Below are positions 1 through 8,396 of a stretch of 35,444 bases of DNA, piece by piece. A model generated the notes under the pieces. It did not search any database, was not told the origin of the DNA, and saw only the letters and a program-made list of their open reading frames with translations. The stretch comes from Gammaproteobacteria bacterium. GTDB taxonomy: Bacteria; Pseudomonadota; Gammaproteobacteria; Steroidobacterales; PWYM01. The stretch is taken from contig RECU01000017.1 of NCBI GenBank assembly GCA_007693855.1, positions 1 through 35,444 on the forward strand, in the 5' to 3' direction. The translations under genes and the position numbers were made by a program. Each line of letters opens with the position of its first letter. The stretch's first letter is position 1.

Positions 1-717
1 CGTCAGCGCCCATAGCGGTCGACCAGAGTAATGCCGGAGCCGCACTTCGTCTGCGAAGGTGTGCTCCGCGGTTGCCGCCTGTCGCGCCCGTCCTACCCAG
101 TCGAGCAGTCTGCGGCGCTCGGCCCAGGCAACGAGATGGTGCCAGGGGGGTGCCACGTCGCGGCGCTCGCCCTCAGGATGACCCAGCAGCCGCAGCAGCC
201 CGGCCGCATGGCTGACGCGTCCCGTACTGACCGACATGTCCCACAGCGCGATCCCCGGCTGGGTACCCAACGCCTCGAAGAGCTCCAGATGCTCTCGCCG
301 ATCCTCCCAAGTACTGCGGGAGATGGTGATGTCGGTATGGGTGACCAGCACCCGGCGCTCACCGCTGGCACCAAAACCCCTGGCCCGCATCAGGAACCAG
401 CGTCGCATCTGTGGTGCGTGACACGGGTATTCGCAGACTGTCTGGGCAATCCTGCCGGCCAGCACATCGCCGAGCGATGCGACGATCGCCGACACGCTCA
501 TCATCGCCGGATCATGATCTTCCGGCGTGACCTGTTCGGTATCGCAGGCGGCCAGATAATCAGTGCCGGGGCCGAAGGCGGCGGGGTCGCCACCGTTCTC
601 CCGCGAAAATTCCATCCAGGCGGCATTGACCATCTGGATCACGCCATCCCCGGACAACACACAGGCCGGATCCGGCAGAGCGTCGAGCAGAACGCGCCAG
701 GGCGATTCAGCTGTCAT
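1..717 (-). CDS. PAS-domain signalling protein, N-terminal part (cut by window edge)
   Basis: The minus-strand frame is open from ATG 717 to the window edge (239 codons, no stop), so only the N-terminal part is seen. Residues about 5-125 look like a PAS domain: an opening LLDALPDPACVLSGDG, then NAAW, and a closing MRRWFLMRARGF...VLVTHTDIT, as in PAS sensors of kinases and cyclases. A second PAS-like stretch begins near residue 145 (GIALWDMSVSTGRVSHAAGLL). The output domain lies outside the window and could be kinase, GGDEF or something else. The start overlaps the end of the HDOD gene by 11 bases (GTG 720 is an alternative), with AGAGGA upstream, so the two genes are probably translationally coupled and functionally linked. 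No signal peptide or membrane segment is visible. Confidence 0.75.
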   Translation of the reverse strand, partial: MTAESPWRVLLDALPDPACVLSGDGVIQMVNAAWMEFSRENGGDPAAFGPGTDYLAACDTEQVTPEDHDPAMMSVSAIVASLGDVLAGRIAQTVCEYPCHAPQMRRWFLMRARGFGASGERRVLVTHTDITISRSTWEDRREHLELFEALGTQPGIALWDMSVSTGRVSHAAGLLRLLGHPEGERRDVAPPWHHLVAWAERRRLLDWVGRARQAATAEHTFADEVRLRHYSGRPLWALT

Positions 718-1582
718 CACCCAGAATCCTCTGCAGGCCACTCAATTCGCTGCGGATATCGTCCTGCAGTCCCGCGCGTTCCGCCCAGTCGAACCCCAGA
801 TACTCCAGTAAGCTGTCCTCGGGAACCATAGGTTCGGAGGCGCCCGCAAACCCCAGCCCGGCATCTGCCGCGAGACTGTCCGCCAGAGCGACCACCGCGG
901 CGAGTTCTCGCAGCGGACCATCCGCCCGCAACGGCGCGTGATGGGAGGCGACCGCACCGACGATACGCTCCGGCAACTGCCACTCAGCGAACACCACGGC
1001 GGCGCTGTGCCCATGGGAGCGCCCGAAGAGTTCCGCTTCCAGCGCCAACCACGCGTGCGGCCCCGACGCGTCTTCGGACTGCATCCGTTCGGCGAGATCA
1101 GAGAATTCGGCGGGTGATCCGTGCATTTCCAGCATCAGGCCGAAATCATGCAGCAACCCGGCCATGAACGCCTCTTCCCGGCACAGCCCCTCGCGATGGC
1201 GGGCGAGCTGGCGGCTGGCAAGCGCCACGGCCAACCCATGGCTGAGCAGCGACTCGGGACTGATCCCGCCTACCGCGCTGCCCATACGCCGCAGGCGAAA
1301 ACAGCCTGCAGCCATGGCGATGCTGCGTACCGCCGGAAAGCCAAGCACAACCACCGCCCGCTCCACCGAGGCGATCGTTCGCGACTGGCCGTAGTAGGCG
1401 GAGTTAACCACCTTCAGCACACGTGCGGTCAGCGTCAGGTCTCGGCTGAGCGCGTCGCTGATCTCGGACGCTGTGGCCTCGGCCGCACCAATTGTCCGCA
1501 TCAGATCAATGACCTCGACGCTCACGCCCGGCAAAGACGCGGCGGTACGTGCGTCCGGGAGACGGGGTGGCACTGCACTCAT
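707..1582 (-). CDS. HDOD domain protein
   Basis: This 291-residue protein is almost entirely one HDOD domain, a family related to HD phosphohydrolases that usually acts as a scaffold or regulator in bacterial signalling, often near chemotaxis, motility or c-di-GMP proteins. Typical landmarks are LTARVLKVVNSAYYG (about 50-65), a VERAVVVLGFPAVRSIAM helix, and LLHDFG (143-148), where the HD pair is kept. No catalytic or membrane domain is attached. ATG 1582 was chosen; a TTG 15 bases upstream is also in frame. It leads a two-gene unit with the overlapping PAS protein, behind a good FliA-like promoter at 1666-1692, which suggests a role tied to motility. The exact function cannot be read from sequence. 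Confidence 0.9.
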   Translation of the reverse strand: MSAVPPRLPDARTAASLPGVSVEVIDLMRTIGAAEATASEISDALSRDLTLTARVLKVVNSAYYGQSRTIASVERAVVVLGFPAVRSIAMAAGCFRLRRMGSAVGGISPESLLSHGLAVALASRQLARHREGLCREEAFMAGLLHDFGLMLEMHGSPAEFSDLAERMQSEDASGPHAWLALEAELFGRSHGHSAAVVFAEWQLPERIVGAVASHHAPLRADGPLRELAAVVALADSLAADAGLGFAGASEPMVPEDSLLEYLGFDWAERAGLQDDIRSELSGLQRILGDDS

Positions 1583-1665
1583 CGGCTCATTCCACAAGCG
1601 TCCCTGTCAGCAGATTCATTCCGGCTCCACTCCTGGTGATGTGACGACATTTCCTTGCCTTCGCT

Positions 1666-1692
1666 GTGTCGGCGCAGGCGATGCAGACTTTA
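1666..1692 (-). promoter_or_regulatory. Putative FliA (sigma-28) promoter for HDOD-PAS unit
   Basis: Read on the minus strand: TAAAGTCT (1692-1685), an 11-base spacer, then GCCGACAC (1673-1666). The enterobacterial sigma-28 consensus is TAAAGTTT-N11-GCCGATAA, so the halves match 7/8 and 6/8 with exact spacing. Its first bases are also the TAA stop of the upstream kinase. It would start transcription about 75 bases before the HDOD ATG. Sequence match only. Confidence 0.5.
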
Positions 1693-4023
1693 ACCGGACG
1701 CTTCCAGCGGCGGCCCTGCTGGGCGTCGCTCGGCCGCCCCTGCCAGCCAGCGGGCGCAGACGTGGATCAGGGCCGCGCGGTCGATCGGCTTGGTTGCGTA
1801 GTCGTCACACCCCGCCGCCAGGCAACGGACCCGATCATCGGCCATTGCGTGCGCGGTCAGCGCAATGATCGGCAGGGTCATTCCCTGACGGCGAAGCTCG
1901 CGGGCCAGGCTGCAGCCATCCATTTCCGGCATCTGAATGTCGGTCACAAGCAGGTCGTAGGGGCATCCGGTCTCGTTGGCCGTCTTCAGGCACTCGAGGG
2001 CTTCATTCCCGTTGGCCGCGACCGTCACGTCGGCCCCGGCGCGGCGCAGATGAAAGGCGATGAGACGCTGGTTGTCCGGCCCGTCCTCGGCCAGCAGGAT
2101 CCGCCCGACCAGCCCGCTGCCTGCCGCCCTGCGCGGGACGTCGATGGTTGGACACGACGGCGGGCTCCAGGTGACAAGATCGCTCACCCCGACATTCCCC
2201 TCGGCCTGCAGGCGCACGTCGATCACGAACTGTGAGCCGCGTCCCGGGGCCGACCAGTCCAGACGCACGTCACCTCCAAGCAGTTGCGCGAGCCTGCGGC
2301 TGATCACCAGCCCCAGACCCGTGCCGCCGTAACTGCGAGTGACCGAACTGTCGGCCTGGCTGAACGGCTGGAACAGACGGTCGCGATGAGCCTCCGGGAT
2401 ACCCATGCCGGTGTCACGAATCCTGAACTGGAGCTGCGCCTCACCATCGGGCCGCGTCATGCTCTCCACCTGGACCTCGACCTCGCCCTCGCGGGTAAAC
2501 TTCAGTGCGTTGCCGACGATGTTGAGCAGGATCTGGCGCAGACGGGTGGGGTCGCTGAGGATCTGCTCAGGGATCTCACTCATGACATCGAAGCGGAGCC
2601 CCACCCCCGACTCCTCGGCTCGGGGCGCCAGCAGCGACTGCACATCGAGCAGGAGCTGCGGGAGGCAGATGGACACGGCTTCGACCCGCATATGACCCGC
2701 CTCGATCTTGGACAGATCGAGAATGTCGTTGATCAGCGCCAGCAGATGACGCGCATTGCTGCGTACGGTCTCCACAGCGACGAGGCTCTCGTGGTCGTCG
2801 CGATCACCGAGGCGCTCCTGGAGCAGTTCGAGGTAGCCCAGGATCGCAGTCATCGGCGTGCGAATCTCGTGACTCATGTTCGCCAGAAATTCGGACTTCG
2901 CGTGGTTGGCTGACTCGGCCCGCGTACGTGCGTCCACCAGCGCCTGCTGCAACTCACGCTGTCGCGTATTGTCCAGGTGCAGGCCCGCCATCAAGTGTGG
3001 CGTGCCATCGTCATTGAATTCGAGGGTATTGCCGATGCCCTTGATCCACACCCAGTGGCCGTCCCGATGCCGCAGGCGAAACTCGACTTCGTTCGTACTG
3101 CCCGAGGCTTCGGCCATGAGCTTGAGCGCGTGCTCGTTCTGCGCCTGGTCATCCGGATGGACCAGCGCTCGCCACGTGTCCGGCGTGACCTCGCCGAAGG
3201 ATTCCCGGGTATGGCCGAGCATGGCCAACCAACGCTCGTTGACGAACACCTCGCCGCTGTCGCAGTTCCACTCCCAGGTACCGACGTTGGTTACAGCGAC
3301 GACATTGCCGAGACGCGCGCGCAGTCGCGCCGCCTCGGCGAGGCGCAGGCGCACTTCACGCAGTGCCGGGAACAGGGCAAGCCCCACGAGCAGCATGACC
3401 ACCAGCGCGAAGACGATCCGCAGCCACCCCTCGGTGTGCTGACGCATGAGCTGCTCACTGGCCGCGTACGCGCGGTAGCGAGCGGACAGCTCCGCATGCG
3501 CCGGTGCAAGCGCCGACTTCAGGGAAAGCAGGCTGTTGATGGTGGCATGCTCATCGATGCGCTCTTCGAAATAGCCGCCAAGCACCTCCTCGAAGTCCTC
3601 CATCAGTGGCACGAGGACCGGCAGCTGACTGGCAAGCTCGTCCGGGCGGCGCGCGAGGTCCTCGCGCAGACGGTCGAAATTCGCCCGCAGCGTGACAATA
3701 TCCTCACGAAGACTCAGCCGCGCGCCGATGACATCGATCCCCGTGACCCCGAGCATCACCGACCGCGTCTCATTGCTCGCGGACAGACGTATGATGAGCA
3801 GATAACGCGCCAGACGCTCCAGAATGACGCTTTGCTGCTGACTGAGCTCGACCATCCCGTCGATCACCGCCTGGGCCTGGCGCTGCTGCGAGAACTGCTG
3901 GTTGCTCCAGCTGATCAACGCAGCAAGCAGCACCAGTAGCACGATGCCGACGAAGATCAAGCGCAGCCGCAGCTGGCCAAGATCGATGTCGACGACGCGC
4001 TCAGCAGACTTCCGGGCGCTCAC
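1690..4023 (-). CDS. Membrane hybrid histidine kinase (HK1: periplasmic sensor-PAS-HisKA-HATPase-REC)
   Basis: Start GTG 4023 overlaps the HK2 stop as GTGA, giving 777 residues; the longer open frame to 4179 lies inside HK2 and is discarded. Transmembrane segments sit at about 20-39 and 203-220, flanking a roughly 160-residue helical periplasmic sensor that I do not recognise. A PAS domain follows (about 240-355), then HisKA with the phospho-acceptor H385 in NMSHEIRTPMTAILGY. The HATPase is intact: N box NIVGNALKFT (501-510), DTGMGI (537-542), GGTGLGL (566-572). A C-terminal receiver carries AED (645-647), acceptor D695 and K745. There is no HPt domain, so it should need a separate one to pass phosphate on. 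It is the only kinase here with clear membrane segments, and is co-transcribed with soluble HK2. Confidence 0.93.
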   Translation of the reverse strand: MSARKSAERVVDIDLGQLRLRLIFVGIVLLVLLAALISWSNQQFSQQRQAQAVIDGMVELSQQQSVILERLARYLLIIRLSASNETRSVMLGVTGIDVIGARLSLREDIVTLRANFDRLREDLARRPDELASQLPVLVPLMEDFEEVLGGYFEERIDEHATINSLLSLKSALAPAHAELSARYRAYAASEQLMRQHTEGWLRIVFALVVMLLVGLALFPALREVRLRLAEAARLRARLGNVVAVTNVGTWEWNCDSGEVFVNERWLAMLGHTRESFGEVTPDTWRALVHPDDQAQNEHALKLMAEASGSTNEVEFRLRHRDGHWVWIKGIGNTLEFNDDGTPHLMAGLHLDNTRQRELQQALVDARTRAESANHAKSEFLANMSHEIRTPMTAILGYLELLQERLGDRDDHESLVAVETVRSNARHLLALINDILDLSKIEAGHMRVEAVSICLPQLLLDVQSLLAPRAEESGVGLRFDVMSEIPEQILSDPTRLRQILLNIVGNALKFTREGEVEVQVESMTRPDGEAQLQFRIRDTGMGIPEAHRDRLFQPFSQADSSVTRSYGGTGLGLVISRRLAQLLGGDVRLDWSAPGRGSQFVIDVRLQAEGNVGVSDLVTWSPPSCPTIDVPRRAAGSGLVGRILLAEDGPDNQRLIAFHLRRAGADVTVAANGNEALECLKTANETGCPYDLLVTDIQMPEMDGCSLARELRRQGMTLPIIALTAHAMADDRVRCLAAGCDDYATKPIDRAALIHVCARWLAGAAERRPAGPPLEASG

Positions 4024-6518
4024 TGGCGAGTCTCCCGGGCACGCGCAACGCTTGCCCCCTCCGAAACCGTCGACTGCGTCGGCGCCCCGACCGTGGCCAG
4101 CTGCCGTCGGCAGGCAGCCACCAGACTGCGCCGGTCGACCGGCTTGCTCAGGTAATCGTCGCATCCGGCAGCCAGACACTTCTCCCGATCCCCGGCCAGG
4201 GCATGGGCGGTGAGCGCGATGATCGGCAGGCGGCAGCCTCGCGCGCGCAGCGCCCGGGTGGCGGCGTAGCCGTCCATTTCCGGCATCTGCATGTCCATGA
4301 GCACCAGGTCCACTGCCGGATGTCCACGCTCGATCCAGGCGACCGCGCGGGCACCGTTCTCCACCAGCATCACGCGTGCACCGGCACGGCGCAGGTGATG
4401 GGCAAGCAGACGCTGATTGTCGAGCCCATCCTCCGCCACGAGAATACCGACACCCTCGAGCGGACAGTCCTGCGTGCCTGCCCCGGACGTAAGCTGGCCG
4501 GGCTCGGTCAACTGATCACCCGTCATGGTCAGCGTGGTGGTCTCCAGCCAGTCCAGGGTCTCGACCATGGGGACGCCGGCAAGCGGCCCGGTCGCCAAGG
4601 TCAAGATGAATGTACTGCCCTGCCCGGGCGCCGACTCCACCTCGATGCCCCCGCCCAGCAGCTGGGCCAGCGCACTGGAGATCCGCAGGCCCAGGCCGGT
4701 GCCGCCGTAGCGCCGACTCATCGTGCTGTCGGCCTGCGAGAACGCCTCGAAGCGCGCGACGCGCGCCCGTTGCTCGGCGTTCATGCCGATCCCCGTGTCG
4801 CGCACAACCACCTGCAGCAGGCCCGCCGGCAGGTCACAGCCAAGGCTGACGGAGACGCCACCCGCGGCGGTAAACTTGATGGCGTTGCCGACGAGGTTCA
4901 CCAGGATCTGGCGCAGGCGCAGGGGATCACTGAGGATGTTTTCTGGCACCGGCGTGCTCAACTCGACGGACAACGACAGCCCCCGGGTCCTGGCGCGCGG
5001 ACGCATCATCTCCAGCACCTGGGTCACCACCTCGACCGGCGAGGTGTCGATCTGCTCCACCTGCATCTGCCCGGCTTCGACCTTGGAGACGTCGAGCACG
5101 TCGTTGATCACGTCCAACAGGTGCTCGGCGTTGCTCTGGATGGCGCGCAGCAGCTGGGCCGGAGCGTCCGGCGCCGTGGACCCAGCTGCCGGCAACTGTT
5201 CGGCGAGCAGTTCCGTATAGCCGAGGATGGCAGCCATCGGGGTGCGGATCTCGTGGGACATGTTGGCAAGAAAGTCGCTCTTGGCGCGATTGGCGGCCTC
5301 GGCCCGCCGGACAGCCTCGTGCAGCGCCTCCTGCTGCGCCGCCCGCGCCGCGGATTCACGGCGCAGTTCGGTGACGTCAGCCATGCTGGCAACGACGCCG
5401 GCCATCGCCCCGTCCTCGCCGCGCAGGGGTTGCGTGGTGACGGAGATCCAGCGCAGTGAGCCATCCGGCAGATGCACCCCATGGACCAGCCCGCGCACAG
5501 GCGCCCCGGTCTGCAGGGTCACGCTTGCCGGATGCTCCTCCCCCGGAAAATCGCTGCCGTCGTCGCGGATCGCCCGCCAGCGGGGATCCCGCGGTGTGCG
5601 CCCCAGGATCTGGTCCCGGCTGAGACCCAGGATCCGCTCCGCCGCAGGGTTCGCCTCAATGATCGCCCCCTTGACGTTCATCAGCACGATGCCCTCGGCC
5701 ACCGCCTGGTAAATCGACTGCAGGCGCTGGTGGTCGCGTACCTGGGCGCTGATGTCGCGTACCACACCCTGCACCAGTGTCTCCCCGGCGATTTCCAGCG
5801 CACTGAGCTGCACCTCACAGTAGACCGGCGCACCGGTATCCCAGCGACGGTGCACCCATTCAAAGCGCGCGCCGCCACCCCCGAACGCCTGGTCGAGATA
5901 CGCCTGCGCCGCCTCACGGGAACACCGGCCATCGGGCTGGCGCAGGGGCGACAGATCGGAGGGATGGAGGGTCTTCAACACCTCTGTCGACGGGAGACCG
6001 AACAGCGCCAACGCGGCTGGGTTGCAGTCATACAGCCCCTCGCGGTTCATCATCATGACGGCATCGCGGGAGTTGTCATACAGGGCGCGGTAACGACGCT
6101 CGGAGCGCTGGCCCGCCGCCACCAGCCGGCGCAGCGCGGTGATGTCGCGAACCATGATCAGGCAGCCGCCCGCCGCCATGCTCCGCACGCGGGCTTCATA
6201 CCAGCGCCTGGTGGGTTGCGAGAGATCATAGATGAACCGCGAGAGGCGCCCGCCGGCACGCGCCTCGGTGATGGCCTCACGCGTCCGCCAGGCAAGCTGC
6301 GGAGCGAGCACGTCTTCCAGCGACCGACCCAGAAACGCCTCGACGGGCAGGCTCAGCCGAGCCTCGTTCCCGCCGTAGCAGGCAACGAATCGCCCCTGCG
6401 CATCCAGCACGAACAACAGGTCCGGAATGCTATCGGTCATCTCCCGGAAGATCTGCTCGTTCGCCGGACAGCCGGCGGACGCCGTCTCCTCGGAAAAGCT
6501 GGTGGTGATCTCGGGCAA
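4020..6518 (-). CDS. Soluble hybrid histidine kinase (HK2: three PAS-HisKA-HATPase-REC)
   Basis: This 832-residue kinase has no signal peptide or membrane segment, so it should sense a cytoplasmic cue. PAS domains lie at about 20-130, 138-258 and 263-388; the third contains FPGEEHPASVTL and closely resembles the second PAS of HK4. HisKA holds H422 in NMSHEIRTPMAAILGY. ATP-binding boxes are intact: NLVGNAIKFT (541-550), DTGIGM (574-579), GGTGLGL (605-611). The receiver has AED (695-697), D742 in MDMQMPEMDG and K792. There is no HPt. The start is TTG 6518, justified by a strong AAGGAG six bases upstream. The gene lies 45 bases after kdsB and overlaps HK1 by four bases. It could be read through from the lipid A operon or from a weak promoter inside the kdsB end. 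Confidence 0.94.
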   Translation of the reverse strand: MPEITTSFSEETASAGCPANEQIFREMTDSIPDLLFVLDAQGRFVACYGGNEARLSLPVEAFLGRSLEDVLAPQLAWRTREAITEARAGGRLSRFIYDLSQPTRRWYEARVRSMAAGGCLIMVRDITALRRLVAAGQRSERRYRALYDNSRDAVMMMNREGLYDCNPAALALFGLPSTEVLKTLHPSDLSPLRQPDGRCSREAAQAYLDQAFGGGGARFEWVHRRWDTGAPVYCEVQLSALEIAGETLVQGVVRDISAQVRDHQRLQSIYQAVAEGIVLMNVKGAIIEANPAAERILGLSRDQILGRTPRDPRWRAIRDDGSDFPGEEHPASVTLQTGAPVRGLVHGVHLPDGSLRWISVTTQPLRGEDGAMAGVVASMADVTELRRESAARAAQQEALHEAVRRAEAANRAKSDFLANMSHEIRTPMAAILGYTELLAEQLPAAGSTAPDAPAQLLRAIQSNAEHLLDVINDVLDVSKVEAGQMQVEQIDTSPVEVVTQVLEMMRPRARTRGLSLSVELSTPVPENILSDPLRLRQILVNLVGNAIKFTAAGGVSVSLGCDLPAGLLQVVVRDTGIGMNAEQRARVARFEAFSQADSTMSRRYGGTGLGLRISSALAQLLGGGIEVESAPGQGSTFILTLATGPLAGVPMVETLDWLETTTLTMTGDQLTEPGQLTSGAGTQDCPLEGVGILVAEDGLDNQRLLAHHLRRAGARVMLVENGARAVAWIERGHPAVDLVLMDMQMPEMDGYAATRALRARGCRLPIIALTAHALAGDREKCLAAGCDDYLSKPVDRRSLVAACRRQLATVGAPTQSTVSEGASVARARETRQ

Positions 6519-6524
6519 GCGGCA

Positions 6525-6530
6525 CTCCTT
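6525..6530 (-). promoter_or_regulatory. Ribosome binding site deciding TTG start of HK2
   Basis: AAGGAG on the minus strand, six bases before TTG 6518. It supports use of this rare start codon, since no ATG or GTG at this position offers as good a site. Confidence 0.7.
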
Positions 6531-6563
6531 TCCACGCGCCGCGCATGCTGCGTGGCAACGCCG

Positions 6564-7373
6564 TCAATGCCTGCCTGTATCGGCGCGCGCCGCCGCGGCT
6601 TGAGCAATGGCCCGCACGCGGGCGAGATCCTCCCGGGTGTCGACTCCGGCCGGCGGCGGCTCGGCCGCATCGGCCACCTGAATGCGCATGCCCAGCCACA
6701 GCGCCCGCAGCTGCTCGAGCTTCTCAGCCTGTTCCAGCGGGCAGGGTGCGGTCGTCGCGAGCTGTCGCAGTGCGGCCACCCGGTAGGCGTACAGCCCGAC
6801 GTGCCGCCGGTGCAGCAGAGGCGTTGCCCCAGCGGCCCCACCGGCGTCGCGCACGTAGGGGATCGGCGCACGGCTGAAATACAGCGCCCGGCCGTCGGCC
6901 GCGGTCACCAGCTTGACGGTATTGGGGTCGGCAAGCGCCTCGGCGCTGTCCAGCGGCACGCCGAGCGTGGCGATGGCGATCTCCGGTGCGCTGCCGCAGA
7001 GTGCCGCGACCTGGCGGATATTGGCCGGCGGAATCAGTGGCTCGTCCCCCTGGACGTTCACCACCACGGCGTCCGGATGCCACCCCCGGCGGGCAGCCAC
7101 CTCGGCCACCCGGTCGGTGCCGGAGGCGTGGCCGGGGTCGGTAAGCATGACCTCGGCCCCGGCCTGGCGAGCGACGGTGGCAATGCGCTCGTCATCGGTG
7201 GCGATCCAGACTTCATCGGCACCCGCCGCCTGCGCGCGCATCCAGACGTGAACGACCATGGGCCTGCCGGCAATCTCCAGCAGCGGTTTGCCAGGCAGCC
7301 GCTGGGCGGCATGGCGCGCCGGGATCACCACGTGAAAGCCCTGCGCGCTGTTGCTGTTCGCCTGTTCAGCCAC
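6564..7373 (-). CDS. kdsB: 3-deoxy-manno-octulosonate cytidylyltransferase (CMP-KDO synthetase)
   Basis: KdsB activates KDO with CTP to CMP-KDO, the donor used to add the inner-core sugar to lipid A in the cytoplasm. The family signature is complete: VVIPARHAAQRLPGKPL near the N terminus, SGTDR, NVQGDEPLIPP, YFSRAPIPY, HVGLYAYR and EKLEQLRALW. Start GTG 7373 gives 269 residues, close to the usual 250-260, has a strong GGAGGAGGGG site just upstream and overlaps the lpxK stop by eight bases (GTGGCTGA). The longer open frame to 7511 lies inside lpxK and is rejected. It is the last gene of exbB-exbD-msbA-lpxK-kdsB, a classical gammaproteobacterial arrangement. Confidence 0.97.
   Translation of the reverse strand: MAEQANSNSAQGFHVVIPARHAAQRLPGKPLLEIAGRPMVVHVWMRAQAAGADEVWIATDDERIATVARQAGAEVMLTDPGHASGTDRVAEVAARRGWHPDAVVVNVQGDEPLIPPANIRQVAALCGSAPEIAIATLGVPLDSAEALADPNTVKLVTAADGRALYFSRAPIPYVRDAGGAAGATPLLHRRHVGLYAYRVAALRQLATTAPCPLEQAEKLEQLRALWLGMRIQVADAAEPPPAGVDTREDLARVRAIAQAAAARADTGRH
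6577..6603 (-). promoter_or_regulatory. Weak FliA-like promoter candidate for HK2-HK1
   Basis: Minus strand: TCAAGCCG (6603-6596), 11 bases, GCCGATAC (6584-6577). The -10 half matches the sigma-28 consensus 7/8, the -35 half only 4/8. It lies inside the last codons of kdsB, about 50 bases before the HK2 start. GCCGATAC also occurs by chance within coding sequence elsewhere in the window (for example in comEC and csiV), so this is suggestive only. Confidence 0.22.
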
Positions 7374-8391
7374 CGCTCCCCTCCTCCCCCGTGAGGCCGG
7401 TCCCAAGCAGCAGCCGTTCGAGCAGGGCATCCGCCTGAATCTCGGCGATTTCGGCCTCGACGGGCAGCCACCACACCCCCGGCCGACTCCAGCCCTCACA
7501 GCGTACGGCATCTTTCTCGGTCATGATCACCGGGTGCGCATCCGGGAACTCCAGATCCTGTCTCCGCAGGGGCGCGTGGTCCGGCAGTGGATGGGCGATC
7601 ACCCGGGCGCCCAGTTCGGCGAGCAGACGAAAGAACCGCTGGGGATGACCGATCCCCGCGACCGCGTGCACGGTCACCCCCTCGAGCGTATTGAGCGCCC
7701 GCGCATGGCCCCCGGCAAGCGGCTGCAGGGCGCCCGGCACCAGCCGCATCCGCAGCGTGCGCGCCAGCGGCAGCCCGGCCGGCAGCGTCCTGCCGCCGTT
7801 CACCACCACCGCGTCCACTTCAGCCAGCCGCGGCGGTGGCTCGCGCAGCGGCCCGGCCGGGAGACACAGCCCATTGCCCAGACCGCGCTCGCCGTCCACC
7901 ACGGCGAGTTCCACGGCCCGCGGCATCGCATAGTGCTGCAGGCCGTCGTCGCTGATGGCCAGTGCCACGCCCTCCTCGGCCAGCCGCCGCACCGCCGCCG
8001 CGCGGGCCTGACACACCACCACGGGCGCGCCGCTGCGCCGCGCGATCAGCAGCGGCTCGTCGCCGACGTCCGCGGCGCGATCTGTGGGATCGACCAGGCG
8101 CGGTTGCCGGTGTGGCCGTCCACCGTAACCGCGACTGACCACCCCCGCGCGGATGCCGCGCGCCGAAAGCGCCTGGAGCAGCCAGAGCACCAGGGGTGTC
8201 TTGCCGCTGCCGCCGACCGTCAGGTTGCCCACCACCACCACGGGCAAGGGCACTTGCTGAACCCGGAACAGACCCAGCCGATAGGCCGCACGGCGGGCCG
8301 ACACGCCGCCAAGAAACAGCAGCGACAGCGGCCAGAGCAGCCAGCGCCAGGGCGAGGCGCCATACCAGAGCCGCTCGACCCAGCCGGGCAC
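7366..8391 (-). CDS. lpxK: Tetraacyldisaccharide 4'-kinase
   Basis: LpxK phosphorylates the 4' position of tetraacyldisaccharide-1-phosphate to form lipid IVA at the cytoplasmic face of the inner membrane. The 341-residue protein has the family's N-terminal membrane-associated helix (WRWLLWPLSLLFLGGVSARR, 16-35) and the P-loop GNLTVGGSGKTP (55-66), followed by VVSRGYGG. The length is normal. Start GTG 8391 lies five bases after the msbA stop; the 3' end overlaps kdsB by eight bases, so translation of msbA, lpxK and kdsB is probably coupled. Confidence 0.97.
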   Translation of the reverse strand: MPGWVERLWYGASPWRWLLWPLSLLFLGGVSARRAAYRLGLFRVQQVPLPVVVVGNLTVGGSGKTPLVLWLLQALSARGIRAGVVSRGYGGRPHRQPRLVDPTDRAADVGDEPLLIARRSGAPVVVCQARAAAVRRLAEEGVALAISDDGLQHYAMPRAVELAVVDGERGLGNGLCLPAGPLREPPPRLAEVDAVVVNGGRTLPAGLPLARTLRMRLVPGALQPLAGGHARALNTLEGVTVHAVAGIGHPQRFFRLLAELGARVIAHPLPDHAPLRRQDLEFPDAHPVIMTEKDAVRCEGWSRPGVWWLPVEAEIAEIQADALLERLLLGTGLTGEEGSGG

Positions 8392-8396
8392 GGCGC

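Noticed and set aside
4024-4179. Longer HK1 start up to 4179
   Set aside because: It would overlap HK2 by 160 bases with no membrane or sensor features; GTG 4023 forms a standard GTGA overlap.
5472-7394. Open plus-strand frame of 640 codons opposite HK2 and kdsB
   Set aside because: No domain or ribosome site; composition and position show it is a shadow of HK2 and kdsB.
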